A DNA stretch of 64,000 nucleotides from Nocardioides campestrisoli (GCF_013624435.2 NZ_CP061768.1:1394001-1458000), one strand, 5' to 3'; positions 43,901 to 53,490 are shown, numbered from the stretch's first letter. The notes: a model not told the origin generated them from the sequence alone. Translations and numbers: made by a program.

Positions 43901-45241
43901 TCACCGCTGCGCCAGCGCGGAGACCAGCACCTCCAGCGCCCGGTCCAGCTCGGTGTCGGAGGGTCCGCCGAACCCGACCACCAGGCCGGTGAGCGGGCTG
44001 CTGCGGCAGTAGTCGGCCAGCAGGTTGACGACGAACCCCGCCTCCCGGGCTGCGCGCCGCGCCCGCACGGCGCGGTCGTGGGGGAGCAGCCAGGTGGAGT
44101 ACATCCCGGCGACCGGCCCGGCGAGCTCGGCGTACGGCGACAGCGCGGCGACCACCCGGGGCGCCCGCTCGGCATACGCGCGGCGCGCACTGCGCACCAC
44201 GGCGTCCACGTACCCGTCGCGGAGCAGGGCCAGGAACGCGCGCTGCACCGGCCAGGGTGGTGCGTCGTGGGTGGTCCTCCGGTGGGCCAGGAGCTCCTCG
44301 CGCAGTCCCGGCGGGGCGACCAGCCAGCCGAGGCGCAGTGAGGGCAGCACGGACTTCGACGCCGTGCCCAGGTAGGCGACCCGCGCGGGGTCGAGGGAGG
44401 CCAGGGCGGGGACCGGGGCGACGTCGTAGCGGAACTCCGAGTCGTAGTCGTCCTCGACCACCAGGGCTCGGGCGCGCCGTGCGGAGTCCAGGAGGGTCCA
44501 CCGGTCCGCAGCCGGCATCACCCTGCCCAGGGGGTGCTGGTGCGCCGGGGTGACGTACGCCGCCGCGACCCCGTCGAGGTCGGTCACCGGACTCGTCGCC
44601 GGCAGGTCCAGCGCCGTCCGGCCGGACGCCACGACGGTCCGCACCGCGGCGCGGTACCCCGGGTCCTCGAGGGCGACCGGCCCCGCCGGGAGGACGGTCA
44701 ACAGGTCGCGCAGCCCGGCGGTGGTGCCGGAGGTGAGGACCACGTCGTCCGGCTCGACCGCCAGGCCGCGGACCCGCCCCAGCCGCTCGGCCAGCTGCTC
44801 GCGCAGTGCGGGCAGGCCGCGGGGGTCGCCGTACCCACGGGGCGGGGTGGCGGCCGCGACCTCGCGCCAGGCCCGGCGCCACGCGGCGTCGTGGCGCCGG
44901 TCGATCCACGGAGTCCCGGCGTCCATCATCACCAGGTCGGGCGACGGTCGCGCGGGCCGGGGAGCGGGGCGCGTGGCGGCGGGACCGGTCCGACCCGCGG
45001 CGACCCAGCTGCCCGAGCCCTGGCGGGCCTCCAGCCAGCCCTCCGCCCGCAGCTGGTCCCAGGCCTGCTCCGCGACGGCGCGGGAGACGCCGAGGTCGGC
45101 GGCCAGGCGCCGGGTGCTCGGCACCCGCGAGCCGGTGCCCAGGTGCCCGGAGACGATCAGCCGACGGACCTGGTCGGCCAGCTGGACCCCGAGTGGACGC
45201 GGGTCGTCGCGATCGACCGACAGCGCGAGGGATGTGCCCAT
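43901..45241 (-). CDS. pdxR: MocR/PdxR-type GntR regulator with aminotransferase domain
   Basis: A 446-residue protein. A GntR winged helix occupies residues 1-80 (VPSTRRLAADLGVSRAVAEQAWDQL), followed by an aspartate-aminotransferase fold with the PLP lysine in GTASKSVLPSLRLGW. Such regulators bind PLP and control vitamin B6 or GABA genes. It is divergent from a pyridoxamine-phosphate-oxidase-like gene, and two AAAGTGG-type repeats lie between them, which supports a PdxR-like role. GGAGG precedes the ATG. Confidence 0.88.
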   Translation of the reverse strand: MGTSLALSVDRDDPRPLGVQLADQVRRLIVSGHLGTGSRVPSTRRLAADLGVSRAVAEQAWDQLRAEGWLEARQGSGSWVAAGRTGPAATRPAPRPARPSPDLVMMDAGTPWIDRRHDAAWRRAWREVAAATPPRGYGDPRGLPALREQLAERLGRVRGLAVEPDDVVLTSGTTAGLRDLLTVLPAGPVALEDPGYRAAVRTVVASGRTALDLPATSPVTDLDGVAAAYVTPAHQHPLGRVMPAADRWTLLDSARRARALVVEDDYDSEFRYDVAPVPALASLDPARVAYLGTASKSVLPSLRLGWLVAPPGLREELLAHRRTTHDAPPWPVQRAFLALLRDGYVDAVVRSARRAYAERAPRVVAALSPYAELAGPVAGMYSTWLLPHDRAVRARRAAREAGFVVNLLADYCRSSPLTGLVVGFGGPSDTELDRALEVLVSALAQR

Positions 45242-45281
45242 GTGGTGCCTCCAGGTCTCGCCGCTCGCGCCACCCTGCCCA

Positions 45282-45305
45282 AAAGTGGCCTGTCAGAAAT
45301 GGTCC
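45282..45305. promoter_or_regulatory. Direct-repeat operator for the MocR/PdxR regulator
   Basis: AAAGTGGCC (45282-45290) and AAATGGTCC (45297-45305), same orientation, 15 bp apart, in the divergent gap. From memory, corynebacterial PdxR binds AAAGTGG-type direct repeats. Confidence 0.55.
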
Positions 45306-45350
45306 CAAGCGGCTCGTGACTACCGGCCACCTGGGGGCCACGCTATCCCC

Positions 45351-46040
45351 ATGACCTCGACCACGGCCCCGCACGACCACGACCTCCCGCTCGAGCCGAC
45401 GTCCCGGACCCGCGCCACCCGGGGCCGGCACCGGGTGGTCCAGGACCGCAGCAGGCTGCTGGCCCTGCTCCAGGACGCCTACGTCGCCCACGTGGCGGTC
45501 TCGCTGGCAGACCACCCGGTGGTCCTGCCGACCGCCTTCGCCATCGATCCCGACGGCCCCGACGAGGGTGGCTCGCTCTACCTGCACGGCTCGGTGGCCG
45601 CCGTCTGGCTGGGTGCTGCGCGCGACGCGCAGGTCTGCGTGAGCGTCACCGAGCTCGACGGCCTGGTGCTGGGCCGCTCCGGCTTCCACCACTCGATGAA
45701 CTACCGGTCCGCGGTGGTGATCGGTACCGCTCGGGTGGTCGAGGACGCCGCGGAGCGACAGCGCGCCCTCGACCTGATCGTGGACCACGTGGTGCCCGGC
45801 CGCGCGGCGACCCTGCGGCCCAGCACCCGCAAGGAGCTGGCCGCCACGCTCGTGCTGGCCGTGCCGCTGCTCGAGGCGTCGATGAAGGAGCGCTCCGGCG
45901 GCCCGGGCGACGACCCGGCCGACGTGACTGCCGGGGGATGGGGTGGTCACGTGCCCGTACGCCGGGTGCTGGGAGCGCCGGTGCCGGACGCCGACGCTGT
46001 GGGTCCGGTCCCGGCAGAGGTGGTTAGGCTGGTCGTATGA
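45351..46040 (+). CDS. Pyridoxamine 5'-phosphate oxidase-like flavin protein
   Basis: A 229-residue split-barrel protein. [71 protein letters not shown] (split) and the C-terminal [11 protein letters not shown] are typical of the FMN-binding PNPOx-like group. True PdxH activity is not proved by these motifs, but the divergent MocR/PdxR gene makes vitamin B6 metabolism plausible. Its last bases contain the ndk promoter and overlap the ndk start. Confidence 0.82.
   Translation: MTSTTAPHDHDLPLEPTSRTRATRGRHRVVQDRSRLLALLQDAYVAHVAVSLADHPVVLPTAFAIDPDGPDEGGSLYLHGSVAAVWLGAARDAQVCVSVTELDGLVLGRSGFHHSMNYRSAVVIGTARVVEDAAERQRALDLIVDHVVPGRAATLRPSTRKELAATLVLAVPLLEASMKERSGGPGDDPADVTAGGWGGHVPVRRVLGAPVPDADAVGPVPAEVVRLVV
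46025..46030 (+). promoter_or_regulatory. Leaderless -10 box of ndk, inside the previous gene
   Basis: TAGGCT 6 nt before ATG 46037, within the last codons of the flavin protein gene. Confidence 0.6.
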
Positions 46041-46450
46041 CCCAGCGCACTCTCGTCCTGTTGAAGCCCGATGCCGTCCAGCGCGGCCTGGTCGGCGAGA
46101 TCCTCTCCCGCTACGAGGCGAAGGGCCTCTCGGTGGTGGCGATGGAGCTGCGGACGATCGACGCGGCCCAGTCCGACCGGCACTACGCCGAGCACGTCGA
46201 GCGCGACTTCTACCCGCCGCTGCGCGAGTTCGTGACCAGCGGTCCGCTGGTCGCGCTGGTGCTCGAGGGCGACTCCGCCGTCGAGGTGGTCCGGGCGCTC
46301 AACGGCGCCACGGACGGTCGCAAGGCGGCGCCCGGCACGATCCGCGGCGACCTCTCGCTGTCGAACCGGGAGAACCTGGTGCACGGCTCCGACGGCCTGG
46401 AGTCGGCCGCGCGCGAGATCGCGCTCTGGTTCCCCGAGCTCGCCGACTGA
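46037..46450 (+). CDS. ndk: Nucleoside diphosphate kinase
   Basis: A 137-residue enzyme of usual length. It has [18 protein letters not shown] at the N-terminus and the phosphorylated His116 in NLVHGSD. It balances NTP and dNTP pools by transferring the gamma phosphate. Its ATG overlaps the stop of the flavin gene by 4 bp but it also has its own leaderless promoter. Ndk just before the mre operon matches the Streptomyces order. Confidence 0.95.
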   Translation: MTQRTLVLLKPDAVQRGLVGEILSRYEAKGLSVVAMELRTIDAAQSDRHYAEHVERDFYPPLREFVTSGPLVALVLEGDSAVEVVRALNGATDGRKAAPGTIRGDLSLSNRENLVHGSDGLESAAREIALWFPELAD

Positions 46451-46524
46451 CCCGTTCCGCGCCGGCGCGCGACGCGCTGCCGACGTCCGCGCGTGTCCTC
46501 CCGTGATCGGGTGCGCCCGCTACC

Positions 46525-46530
46525 TACGCT
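46525..46530 (+). promoter_or_regulatory. -10 element of the mre operon
   Basis: TACGCT about 69 nt before ATG 46599. The leader has AAGG near 46584. It is the only clear promoter for the five-gene operon. Confidence 0.4.
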
Positions 46531-46598
46531 GAGGGCCTAGCCACATCCGTCACACGTGGCCCCCCTTCCCCACGGACGACCAGCGAAGGCACCTGCGC

Positions 46599-47627
46599 AT
46601 GGCGAACAACGTCATCGGCCGCGACATGGCGGTCGACCTCGGCACTGCCAACACGCTGGTCTACGTACGCGGCAAGGGCGTCGTCCTCGACGAGCCCAGC
46701 GTCGTGGCGATGAACTCCGTGACCGGCGAGGTGCTCGCGGTCGGCCACGAGGCCAAGCGGATGATCGGCCGCACCCCGGAGACGATCACCGCGATCCGCC
46801 CGCTCAAGGACGGCGTGATCGCCGACTTCGACGCCACCGAGCAGATGCTGCGCTACTTCATCCAGCAGGTGCACCGGCGCCGCTACTTCGCCAAGCCGCG
46901 GATGGTGATCTGCGTGCCCAGCGGGATCACCGCGGTGGAGCAGCGCGCGGTCAAGGAGGCGGGCTTCCAGGCCGGCGCCCGGCGGGTCTACATCGTCGAG
47001 GAGCCGATGGCGGCCGCGATCGGCGCGGGCCTGCCCGTGCACGAGGCGACCGGCAACATGGTCGTCGACGTCGGCGGCGGGACCACCGAGGTCGCGGTCA
47101 TCTCCCTGGGCGGCATCGTCACCAGCCTGAGCGTGCGGACCGCCGGCGACGACCTCGACCAGGCGATCATGTCGTGGATGAAGAAGGAGTACTCGCTGAT
47201 GCTCGGCGAGCGCACCGCCGAGGAGGTCAAGATGACCCTCGGCTCCGCCTTCCCGCTGCCCGACGAGCCGGAGGCGGAGATCCGCGGCCGGGACATGGTC
47301 TCCGGCCTGCCCCGCACCGTGGTCGTCTCCAGCGCCGAGGTGCGTCACGCCCTGGAGGAGCAGGTCACCGACATCGTGGACGCCGTCCGCGCGACCCTGG
47401 ACCAGACCCCGCCCGAGCTGGCCGGGGACATCATGGACCGGGGGATCGTGCTGACCGGCGGCGGCGCCCTGCTGCGCGGCCTCGACGAGCGGCTGCGGCA
47501 CGAGACCGGCATGCCGGTGCACGTCGCCGAGCACCCGCTGGAGTCGGTGGCCTTCGGCGCCGGACGCTGCGTGGAGGAGTTCGAGGCGCTCCAGCAGGTC
47601 CTGGTCTCGGACCCCCGGAGGAAGTGA
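46599..47627 (+). CDS. mreB: Rod shape-determining protein MreB
   Basis: A 342-residue actin homologue. Phosphate-binding loops are AVDLGTANTLVYV (about 11-23) and VVDVGGGTTEVAV, with the adenosine motif IVLTGGGALLRG near residue 286. It forms filaments under the membrane that direct lateral wall growth or, in Streptomyces, spore-wall synthesis. Mycobacteria lack it, so its presence argues against that group. It overlaps mreC by 1 bp (TGATG), with GGAGGAAG for mreC in its 3' end. Confidence 0.96.
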   Translation: MANNVIGRDMAVDLGTANTLVYVRGKGVVLDEPSVVAMNSVTGEVLAVGHEAKRMIGRTPETITAIRPLKDGVIADFDATEQMLRYFIQQVHRRRYFAKPRMVICVPSGITAVEQRAVKEAGFQAGARRVYIVEEPMAAAIGAGLPVHEATGNMVVDVGGGTTEVAVISLGGIVTSLSVRTAGDDLDQAIMSWMKKEYSLMLGERTAEEVKMTLGSAFPLPDEPEAEIRGRDMVSGLPRTVVVSSAEVRHALEEQVTDIVDAVRATLDQTPPELAGDIMDRGIVLTGGGALLRGLDERLRHETGMPVHVAEHPLESVAFGAGRCVEEFEALQQVLVSDPRRK

Positions 47628-48535
47628 TGGCGCCCTTCGACCGGGAGCGCCGCTGGCGCGGGCTCGACGAAGGGCCGAGGCCGCCGCGCGCCACCCTGGT
47701 CGCGCTGGTGCTGGCCGCGGCGACCCTGATGACCCTGGACCAGGCCACCGGTCCCGACTCGCCGGTCGACGCGCTGCGCACGGTGGTCGGCGAGGGGTTC
47801 GGCCCGGTGGAGACCGCGACCTCCGCGCTGGTGCGGCCCTTCACCGCCGTCCCGACCTGGTTCAAGCAGAAGGACGACCTGCGCGAGGACGTCCGCGAGC
47901 TGGAGGCGGAGAACGCCGCCCTGCGCGAGCAGGTCGCCACGGTCGACTACGACCGCAACCGGCTGGCCGAGTTCGAGGGGCTGACCCGGGCCGCCGCCGA
48001 CCTGGGACGCAGCCTGGTCCCGGCCCGGGTGGTCGGCTACGGCCCCGCCCAGTCCTTCACCCGCACCGTGACCCTGGACGCCGGCTCCGACGCCGGCCTG
48101 CGCCCCGACATGACCGTGGTCAACGCCGACGGGCTGGTCGGGCGGGTGCTGCGGGTGACCCGCAGCAGCGCCACCGTGCTGCTCGCGGTCGACGCCCGCT
48201 CCGTGGTCGGCGGCCGGATCGGGCGCACCATGGAGCTGGGCTTCCTGCGCGGCGGCGAGGACGGCACGCTGGACCTCGAGCTGCTGGACCAGAAGGTGGT
48301 GCCCGCCCAGGGCGACGTGGTGGTCACCTGGGGGAGCGACGGCGCTGGGCCGTACGTCCCCGGCATCCCGGTCGGCCGGGTCACCGACGTCTTCGCCAGC
48401 GTCCGCGAGCAGTCCCAGCGCGCGGTGATCGAGCCGTTCGTCGCCTTCTCCTCCCTCGACGTCGTCGGCGTGGTCGTGCCCGACGGGACCGCCACCGACC
48501 GGGCGCTGGTCGAGGCGGACGGAGAGATCGGATGA
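47627..48535 (+). CDS. mreC: Rod shape-determining protein MreC
   Basis: A 302-residue bitopic protein. The membrane helix is at about 21-38 (TLVALVLAAATLMTLD), followed by a coiled coil at about 82-115 (LREDVRELEAENAALREQV) and the beta-barrel region VVGYGPAQSFTRTVTLDAGSDAGL onward. It links MreB and MreD to the wall synthases PBP2 and RodA. GGAGG precedes the ATG strongly. It overlaps mreD by 4 bp. Confidence 0.93.
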   Translation: MAPFDRERRWRGLDEGPRPPRATLVALVLAAATLMTLDQATGPDSPVDALRTVVGEGFGPVETATSALVRPFTAVPTWFKQKDDLREDVRELEAENAALREQVATVDYDRNRLAEFEGLTRAAADLGRSLVPARVVGYGPAQSFTRTVTLDAGSDAGLRPDMTVVNADGLVGRVLRVTRSSATVLLAVDARSVVGGRIGRTMELGFLRGGEDGTLDLELLDQKVVPAQGDVVVTWGSDGAGPYVPGIPVGRVTDVFASVREQSQRAVIEPFVAFSSLDVVGVVVPDGTATDRALVEADGEIG

Positions 48536-49053
48536 GCCTGGCCCGGGCCGCCGTCGGCCTCCTCGTCGTGCTCCTGGCCCTGGCTCTCCAGGTCTCGCTC
48601 TTCCCGCACCTGGCCTGGCAGGGCGTGGTGCCGAACCTCGTGCTGCTGGTCGTGGTGGCCGCGGCGCTCTCCGGGGGCGCCCAGTTCGCGCTGCTGCTCG
48701 GCTTCGCCGGCGGCGTGCTGCTCGACCTCGCGCCGCCTGCCGACCACGTCGCGGGCCGCTGGGCGCTCTCCCTGGTGCTGGTCGCCTGGATCGCCTCCCG
48801 GGTCCGGCAGGAGACCCGTCCGTCCACCCTCGCCGTGCTCGGGTGCGTGGCCGCCTCCTCCTTCATCGGCACCTCCGTCTTCGCGCTCAGCGGGCTGGTG
48901 CTCGGCGAGCCCCTCGGCTCGGTGCCCGAGATCCTCGGGGTGATCGCGGTCGCCGTCCTGTGGGACCTGCTGCTGACCCCGTTCGTGCTGCCGTGGGCGA
49001 TGAAGGTCTTCGACCGGCTCACTCCGGCCGGCCGGGAGAGGGCGCGCGCCTGA
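48532..49053 (+). CDS. mreD: Rod shape-determining protein MreD
   Basis: A 173-residue membrane protein with five hydrophobic helices and the MreD feature LFPHLAWQGVVPNLVLLVV near the N-terminus, and GFAGGVLLDLAPPA. It completes the MreBCD complex. Overlaps at both ends (ATGA with mreC, TGATG with mrdA) show tight translational coupling. Confidence 0.9.
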   Translation: MSLARAAVGLLVVLLALALQVSLFPHLAWQGVVPNLVLLVVVAAALSGGAQFALLLGFAGGVLLDLAPPADHVAGRWALSLVLVAWIASRVRQETRPSTLAVLGCVAASSFIGTSVFALSGLVLGEPLGSVPEILGVIAVAVLWDLLLTPFVLPWAMKVFDRLTPAGRERARA

Positions 49054-51173
49054 TGGCCGTCAGCGGGTCCGAGCGGAGCAGGCTGCGGCTGATCGTCGTC
49101 CAGGCCCTGGTCCTCTCCCTCTTCGTCACCCTCTTCGCCCGGCTCTACTACCTCCAGGTCGTCGGCGGTGAGGGCTACCAGGCCCAGGCCGCCGACCAGT
49201 CCGTGCGCGACATCGTCGTGCAGCCCCAGCGTGGCCTGGTCGTCGACGCGATGGGCCGCCCCCTGGTGGCCAACCGGCTCTCCTGGGTGATCGCGGTGGA
49301 CCGCAGCGTCCTGGCCAAGCTCCAGGAGGACGAGCGCGACCAGCTGGTCGAGCGGGTCGCCGCGGTGATCGGGCGCAAGACCACCCACGTGGAGCGCCGG
49401 CTCCTGGACTGCGGCGATCCGGGCGCGGTCGCCGGCACCTGCTGGAACGGCTCGCCCTTCCAGCCGGTGCCGGTCGCCACCGACGTCGACCAGGCGGTGG
49501 CGCTGCGGGTGCTCGAGCAGCCCGAGGACTACCCCGGCGTGCTGGCCGAGCAGCAGCACGTCCGCGCCTACCCGCGCCCGCACGGGGTGAACCTCGCCCA
49601 CGTGCTCGGCTACCTGAGCCCGATCACCGAGGAGGAGTTCGACCGGGCCAGCGAGGCCGACGACCGCTCCCTCAACGGCGCCTCGGTGGTCGGCCGCGCA
49701 GGTGTGGAGAAGCAGTACGACGCCTGGCTGCGGGGCATGCCCGGCCAGCGCCGGGTCGCGGTCGACTCGATGGGCCGGGTGCTGGGCGACGACGGCGAGG
49801 TGGCCGCGACCCCCGGCGACACCCTGGTCACCTCGATCGACGCCAAGGTCCAGGGCGTGGTCGAGCGCGAGCTCGCCCGGTCGATGGCCTACCAGCGCAC
49901 CCAGGTCGACAAGGTCACCGGACGTCCCTACGAGGCCGACGCCGGCGCCGCGGTGGTGATGGAGACCCGGACCGGGCGGATCGTGGCGATGGCCAGCCAG
50001 CCGACGTACGACCCCGGGGTCTGGGTCGGCGGCATCTCCGAGCAGGAGCTGGCCCGGCTCTACTCCGAGGAGGCCGGTACGCCGCTGCTCTCCCGCGCCA
50101 CCCAGGGGCAGTTCGCCCCCGGGTCGACGTGGAAGCCGTTCATGACGGCCGCCGCGCTGGCGAACGGCTACCGCACGGACTCGACGCTGCCGTGCTCCTC
50201 GGGCTTCCAGGTGGGCAACCGGGTCTTCAAGAACTTCGAGTCCGGCGCCTACGGCACGATCGGCTTCGCCAAGGCGCTCGAGGTCTCCTGCAACACCTTC
50301 TTCTACCGGATCGGCTACGACTACTGGCAGCGGCTCGGCTCGGACGTGGCCGACGTCGACGCCCGGGACCCGCTGGTCGAGGGCGCCCAGGAGTTCGGCT
50401 TCGGCGCCGAGACGGGGATCGACCTGCCGGGCGAGGCGCCGGGCCGGATCGCGGACCGGGAGTGGAAGCGCTCCTACTACGAGTCGCAGAAGGACTACTA
50501 CTGCGGGATCGCGGGCAAGCCGCAGGACGCCGACACCTCCGACTTCGTCTACCGGTTCGCCCGGGAGTTCTGCGTGGAGGGCTACGCCTACCGCGCCGGC
50601 GACGCCGTCAACTTCTCCATCGGTCAGGGCGACACCATCGTCACCCCGCTCCAGCTGGCCCGGGCCTACGCCTCGCTGGGCAACGGCGGCATCCTCTGGG
50701 AGCCTCGGATCGGCAAGGCGATCGTCAGCCCCGACGGCACCGTGCTGCGCCGGATCCCGCCCAAGAAGCAGGGGCGCACGAAGGCGTCGAAGCAGACGCT
50801 GGCCTACATCGACGAGGCGCTCAAGGGCGTCTCCAGGTCCGGCACGATGGCGTGGAAGTTCGGCGGCTTCCCGCTCGACCAGGTGCAGGTCCGCGCCAAG
50901 ACCGGCTCCGCCGAGGTCTACGGCAAGCAGACCACCGGCTGGGTGGCCTCCTACACCGAGGACTACGTCGTGGTGATGATGATCAGCCAGGGCGGCACCG
51001 GGTCGGGCAGCACCGGCGACTCGATCCGGACCATCTGGGAGACGCTGTACGGCGTCGAGGGCGACCAGGTGCTCCCGCGCAAGGCCGCGATCCCCGGGGT
51101 GGTGGCCCCGGGCCGGCTGCCCACGTTCCAGGCCGACGGCACCATCCTCCCGCCCGCGCGGGACAAGTCGTGA
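49053..51173 (+). CDS. mrdA: Penicillin-binding protein 2 (MrdA)
   Basis: A 706-residue class B transpeptidase. The N-terminal membrane helix (LIVVQALVLSLFVTLFARLYYLQVV) is followed by the pedestal domain and then the catalytic motifs: S358-T-W-K361 (PGSTWKPF), S412-C-N (VSCNTFF) and K616-T-G (RAKTGSAEV). It crosslinks peptidoglycan during elongation with RodA. Two Cys pairs (LDCGDPGAVAGTCW and YYCGI/EFCVEGY) lie in the extracellular part and may form disulfides, which is unusual for PBP2. GTGA overlap with rodA. Confidence 0.95.
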   Translation: MAVSGSERSRLRLIVVQALVLSLFVTLFARLYYLQVVGGEGYQAQAADQSVRDIVVQPQRGLVVDAMGRPLVANRLSWVIAVDRSVLAKLQEDERDQLVERVAAVIGRKTTHVERRLLDCGDPGAVAGTCWNGSPFQPVPVATDVDQAVALRVLEQPEDYPGVLAEQQHVRAYPRPHGVNLAHVLGYLSPITEEEFDRASEADDRSLNGASVVGRAGVEKQYDAWLRGMPGQRRVAVDSMGRVLGDDGEVAATPGDTLVTSIDAKVQGVVERELARSMAYQRTQVDKVTGRPYEADAGAAVVMETRTGRIVAMASQPTYDPGVWVGGISEQELARLYSEEAGTPLLSRATQGQFAPGSTWKPFMTAAALANGYRTDSTLPCSSGFQVGNRVFKNFESGAYGTIGFAKALEVSCNTFFYRIGYDYWQRLGSDVADVDARDPLVEGAQEFGFGAETGIDLPGEAPGRIADREWKRSYYESQKDYYCGIAGKPQDADTSDFVYRFAREFCVEGYAYRAGDAVNFSIGQGDTIVTPLQLARAYASLGNGGILWEPRIGKAIVSPDGTVLRRIPPKKQGRTKASKQTLAYIDEALKGVSRSGTMAWKFGGFPLDQVQVRAKTGSAEVYGKQTTGWVASYTEDYVVVMMISQGGTGSGSTGDSIRTIWETLYGVEGDQVLPRKAAIPGVVAPGRLPTFQADGTILPPARDKS

Positions 51174-52381
51174 ACACCCGCGGCGGGCTGCGCGCGCCGG
51201 GCTTGGACTGGCTGCTCATGCTGGCGGTGGCGGGTCTGCTCGTGATCGGCACCCTGGCGGTCTGGTCGACCACCTCGGGCCGCGACCTGCTCACCGCCGG
51301 CGACCCGACGGCGTACCTGCGCAAGCAGCTGGTCAACGTCGCCATCGGCGTCGTGCTGATGGTGCTGGTGCTGGCCACCGACCACCGGTGGGTACGCATC
51401 CTCGCGCCGCTGGTCTACGTCTTCTCCGTCGCCGGCCTGGTGCTGGTGCTGACCATGGGCTCGACGATCAACGGCTCCCGCTCGTGGCTCCAGCTGGGCG
51501 GGATGTCGATCCAGCCCTCGGAGTTCGCCAAGCTGGCCGTGGTGGTCGGGATGGCCCTGCTGGTGGCCGAGCGGACCGAGGGCAGCTGGCGCCGCTCGGT
51601 CGGCACGGTCGAGGTGGTGGGGATGCTGCTGATCGCGGCCCTGCCGGCGGCGCTGATCATGGGGCAGCCCGACCTCGGCACCATGCTGGTGCTCAGCGCC
51701 ACCGTCTTCGGCGCGCTCGCAGTGGCCGGGGCACCCCGCCGCTGGCTGGCCGGCCTGCTGGTCGCCGGGGTGGCGGCCGCCGCGCTGGCGGTGAGCGGGG
51801 GACTGCTCAAGGACTACCAGCTGGCCCGGTTCATGGCCTTCACCGATCCCGACCTGGACCCGCGGGGGGCCGGCTACAACACCGAGCAGGCGCGGATCGC
51901 CGTCGGCAACGGGGGGCTCTACGGCCAGGGCCTCTTCGACGGCTCGCAGACCCAGTCCGGCTTCGTGCCCGAGCAGCACACCGACTTCATCTTCACCGCG
52001 GTCGGGGAGGAGCTGGGCCTGCTCGGCGCCGGGCTGGTCATCGCGCTGCTGGGGGTGGTGATCTGGCGGGCGCTCTCGATCGCCGCGGCGACCGACGACA
52101 TGTTCGGCCGGGTCGCGGCGGCCGGCATCGCGTGCTGGTTCGGCTTCCAGGCGTTCCAGAACATCGGGATGTGCCTGGGGATCATGCCGGTGACCGGCGT
52201 GCCGCTGCCGTTCGTCTCCTACGGCGGGTCCTCGATGTTCGCCGGCATGCTGGCGCTCGGCCTGCTGCAGAACGTGCACCTGCGCAACTCCACCAGCCTG
52301 CCGACCCGGCTGCTGGTGCCGGTCGGGGCCCGCGGGATCAGGGGCGCCTCGGCGCTCAGGGGTTCATCGACAAGAAGATGA
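51170..52381 (+). CDS. rodA: Peptidoglycan glycosyltransferase RodA (SEDS family)
   Basis: A 403-residue protein with about ten membrane helices. SEDS signatures include GSRSWLQLGGMSIQPSEFAKLA (split), QPDLGTMLVL, the catalytic-loop Asp region EQHTDFIFTAVGEELGLLG, and PVTGVPLPFVSYGGSSM at the end. It polymerises lipid II with PBP2. GTG overlaps the mrdA stop. Its last 26 bp overlap the convergent antiporter gene. Confidence 0.95.
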   Translation: MNTRGGLRAPGLDWLLMLAVAGLLVIGTLAVWSTTSGRDLLTAGDPTAYLRKQLVNVAIGVVLMVLVLATDHRWVRILAPLVYVFSVAGLVLVLTMGSTINGSRSWLQLGGMSIQPSEFAKLAVVVGMALLVAERTEGSWRRSVGTVEVVGMLLIAALPAALIMGQPDLGTMLVLSATVFGALAVAGAPRRWLAGLLVAGVAAAALAVSGGLLKDYQLARFMAFTDPDLDPRGAGYNTEQARIAVGNGGLYGQGLFDGSQTQSGFVPEQHTDFIFTAVGEELGLLGAGLVIALLGVVIWRALSIAAATDDMFGRVAAAGIACWFGFQAFQNIGMCLGIMPVTGVPLPFVSYGGSSMFAGMLALGLLQNVHLRNSTSLPTRLLVPVGARGIRGASALRGSSTRR

Positions 52382-53477
52382 AGGCCGCCAGCAGCACCAG
52401 GTGGACCACGCCCTGCAGGGTCTTGGCCCGGCCCTGGACGACGGTGAGCACCGAGACGACCACGGTGATCGCCAGCAGCACCAGCTGCATCGGCATCAGG
52501 CCCAGCTCGAGCGGGCCGTCGAGCCAGATCATCGCGATCGCGATGGTCGGGATGGTCAGGCCGATCGAGGCCATCGCCGAGCCGTAGCCCAGGTTGAGGC
52601 TGATCTGCACCCGGTCCCGGGAGGCGTTGCGGACCGCGGCGATCGACTCGGGCGACAGCACCAGCAGGGCGATCACCACGCCGACCACGGTGTAGGGCAG
52701 GCCCAGGCTGCTGACGCCCTCCTCGATGGTGGGGGAGAGCAGCTTGGCGAGCCCGACCACCGAGACCAGCGAGGCCAGCAGCAGGCCCAGGCTGGTCATC
52801 GTCGCCCGGTTGGTGGGCAGGTCGGCGTGCTGGTCGTCGTCGGCGTCCAGCAGCCCGGTGAACAGCCCGAACTCGTCGCTGGAGACCGGGACGAAGAAGT
52901 CCCGGTGCCGCACGGTCTGGGTGAAGACGAACGCGCCGTACAGGACGAGCGAGGCGATCGCGGCGAAGGCGAGCTGGGAGGCGGAGAACTCCAGGCCCTC
53001 GCCCGAGGTGGTGAAGCCGGGCAGCACCAGGGAGACGCCGGCGAGGGTGATCACGGTCGCCAGCGCGGCGCCGGTGCCGGAGGCGTTGAAGCTCACCAGG
53101 TGGTGCCGCAGGGCGCCGACCAGGAGCGAGAGGCCGACGATGCCGTTGAGCGTGATCATCAGGGCCGCGAAGACGGTGTCCCGGGCGTAGGTGCTGGCGC
53201 CGGCGCCGCCGCTGGTCATCAGCATGACGATCAGGCCGACCTCGATCACCGTGACCGCGACCGCCAGGATCAGCGACCCGTAGGGCTCCCCGACCTTGTG
53301 CGCGACCACCTCGGCGTGGTGGACCGCCGCCAGCACGGCGCCGACCAGGGCGACCGCGATGGCCACCAGCACCGCCCAGTGCTCGTGGTTGGCCCAGGTC
53401 GCGGCGAGCAGCGCCAGGGCCACCGGCGGAGTGACGAGCGTCCAGTTGTACCGGCCGTGCAGAGAGGTGGCGCTCAT
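52356..53477 (-). CDS. Calcium/proton (ChaA-like) cation antiporter
   Basis: A 373-residue membrane protein with about eleven helices. The two repeats carry the CaCA acidic motifs (AVTVIEVGLIVMLM and VLSPESIAAVRNASRDRVQISLNLGYGSA, here split), as in E. coli ChaA, which exports Ca2+, Na+ or K+ in exchange for protons. ATG 53477 has TAGGTT 7 nt upstream; the longer frame upstream is not needed. It lies reversed between rodA and the radical SAM gene, an insertion relative to the usual Streptomyces order. Confidence 0.88.
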   Translation of the reverse strand: MSATSLHGRYNWTLVTPPVALALLAATWANHEHWAVLVAIAVALVGAVLAAVHHAEVVAHKVGEPYGSLILAVAVTVIEVGLIVMLMTSGGAGASTYARDTVFAALMITLNGIVGLSLLVGALRHHLVSFNASGTGAALATVITLAGVSLVLPGFTTSGEGLEFSASQLAFAAIASLVLYGAFVFTQTVRHRDFFVPVSSDEFGLFTGLLDADDDQHADLPTNRATMTSLGLLLASLVSVVGLAKLLSPTIEEGVSSLGLPYTVVGVVIALLVLSPESIAAVRNASRDRVQISLNLGYGSAMASIGLTIPTIAIAMIWLDGPLELGLMPMQLVLLAITVVVSVLTVVQGRAKTLQGVVHLVLLAAFIFLSMNP

Positions 53478-53484
53478 GGGCGCA

Positions 53485-53490
53485 AACCTA
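53485..53490 (-). promoter_or_regulatory. Leaderless -10 box of the antiporter gene
   Basis: AACCTA on plus, TAGGTT on minus, 7 nt before ATG 53477. Confidence 0.55.
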
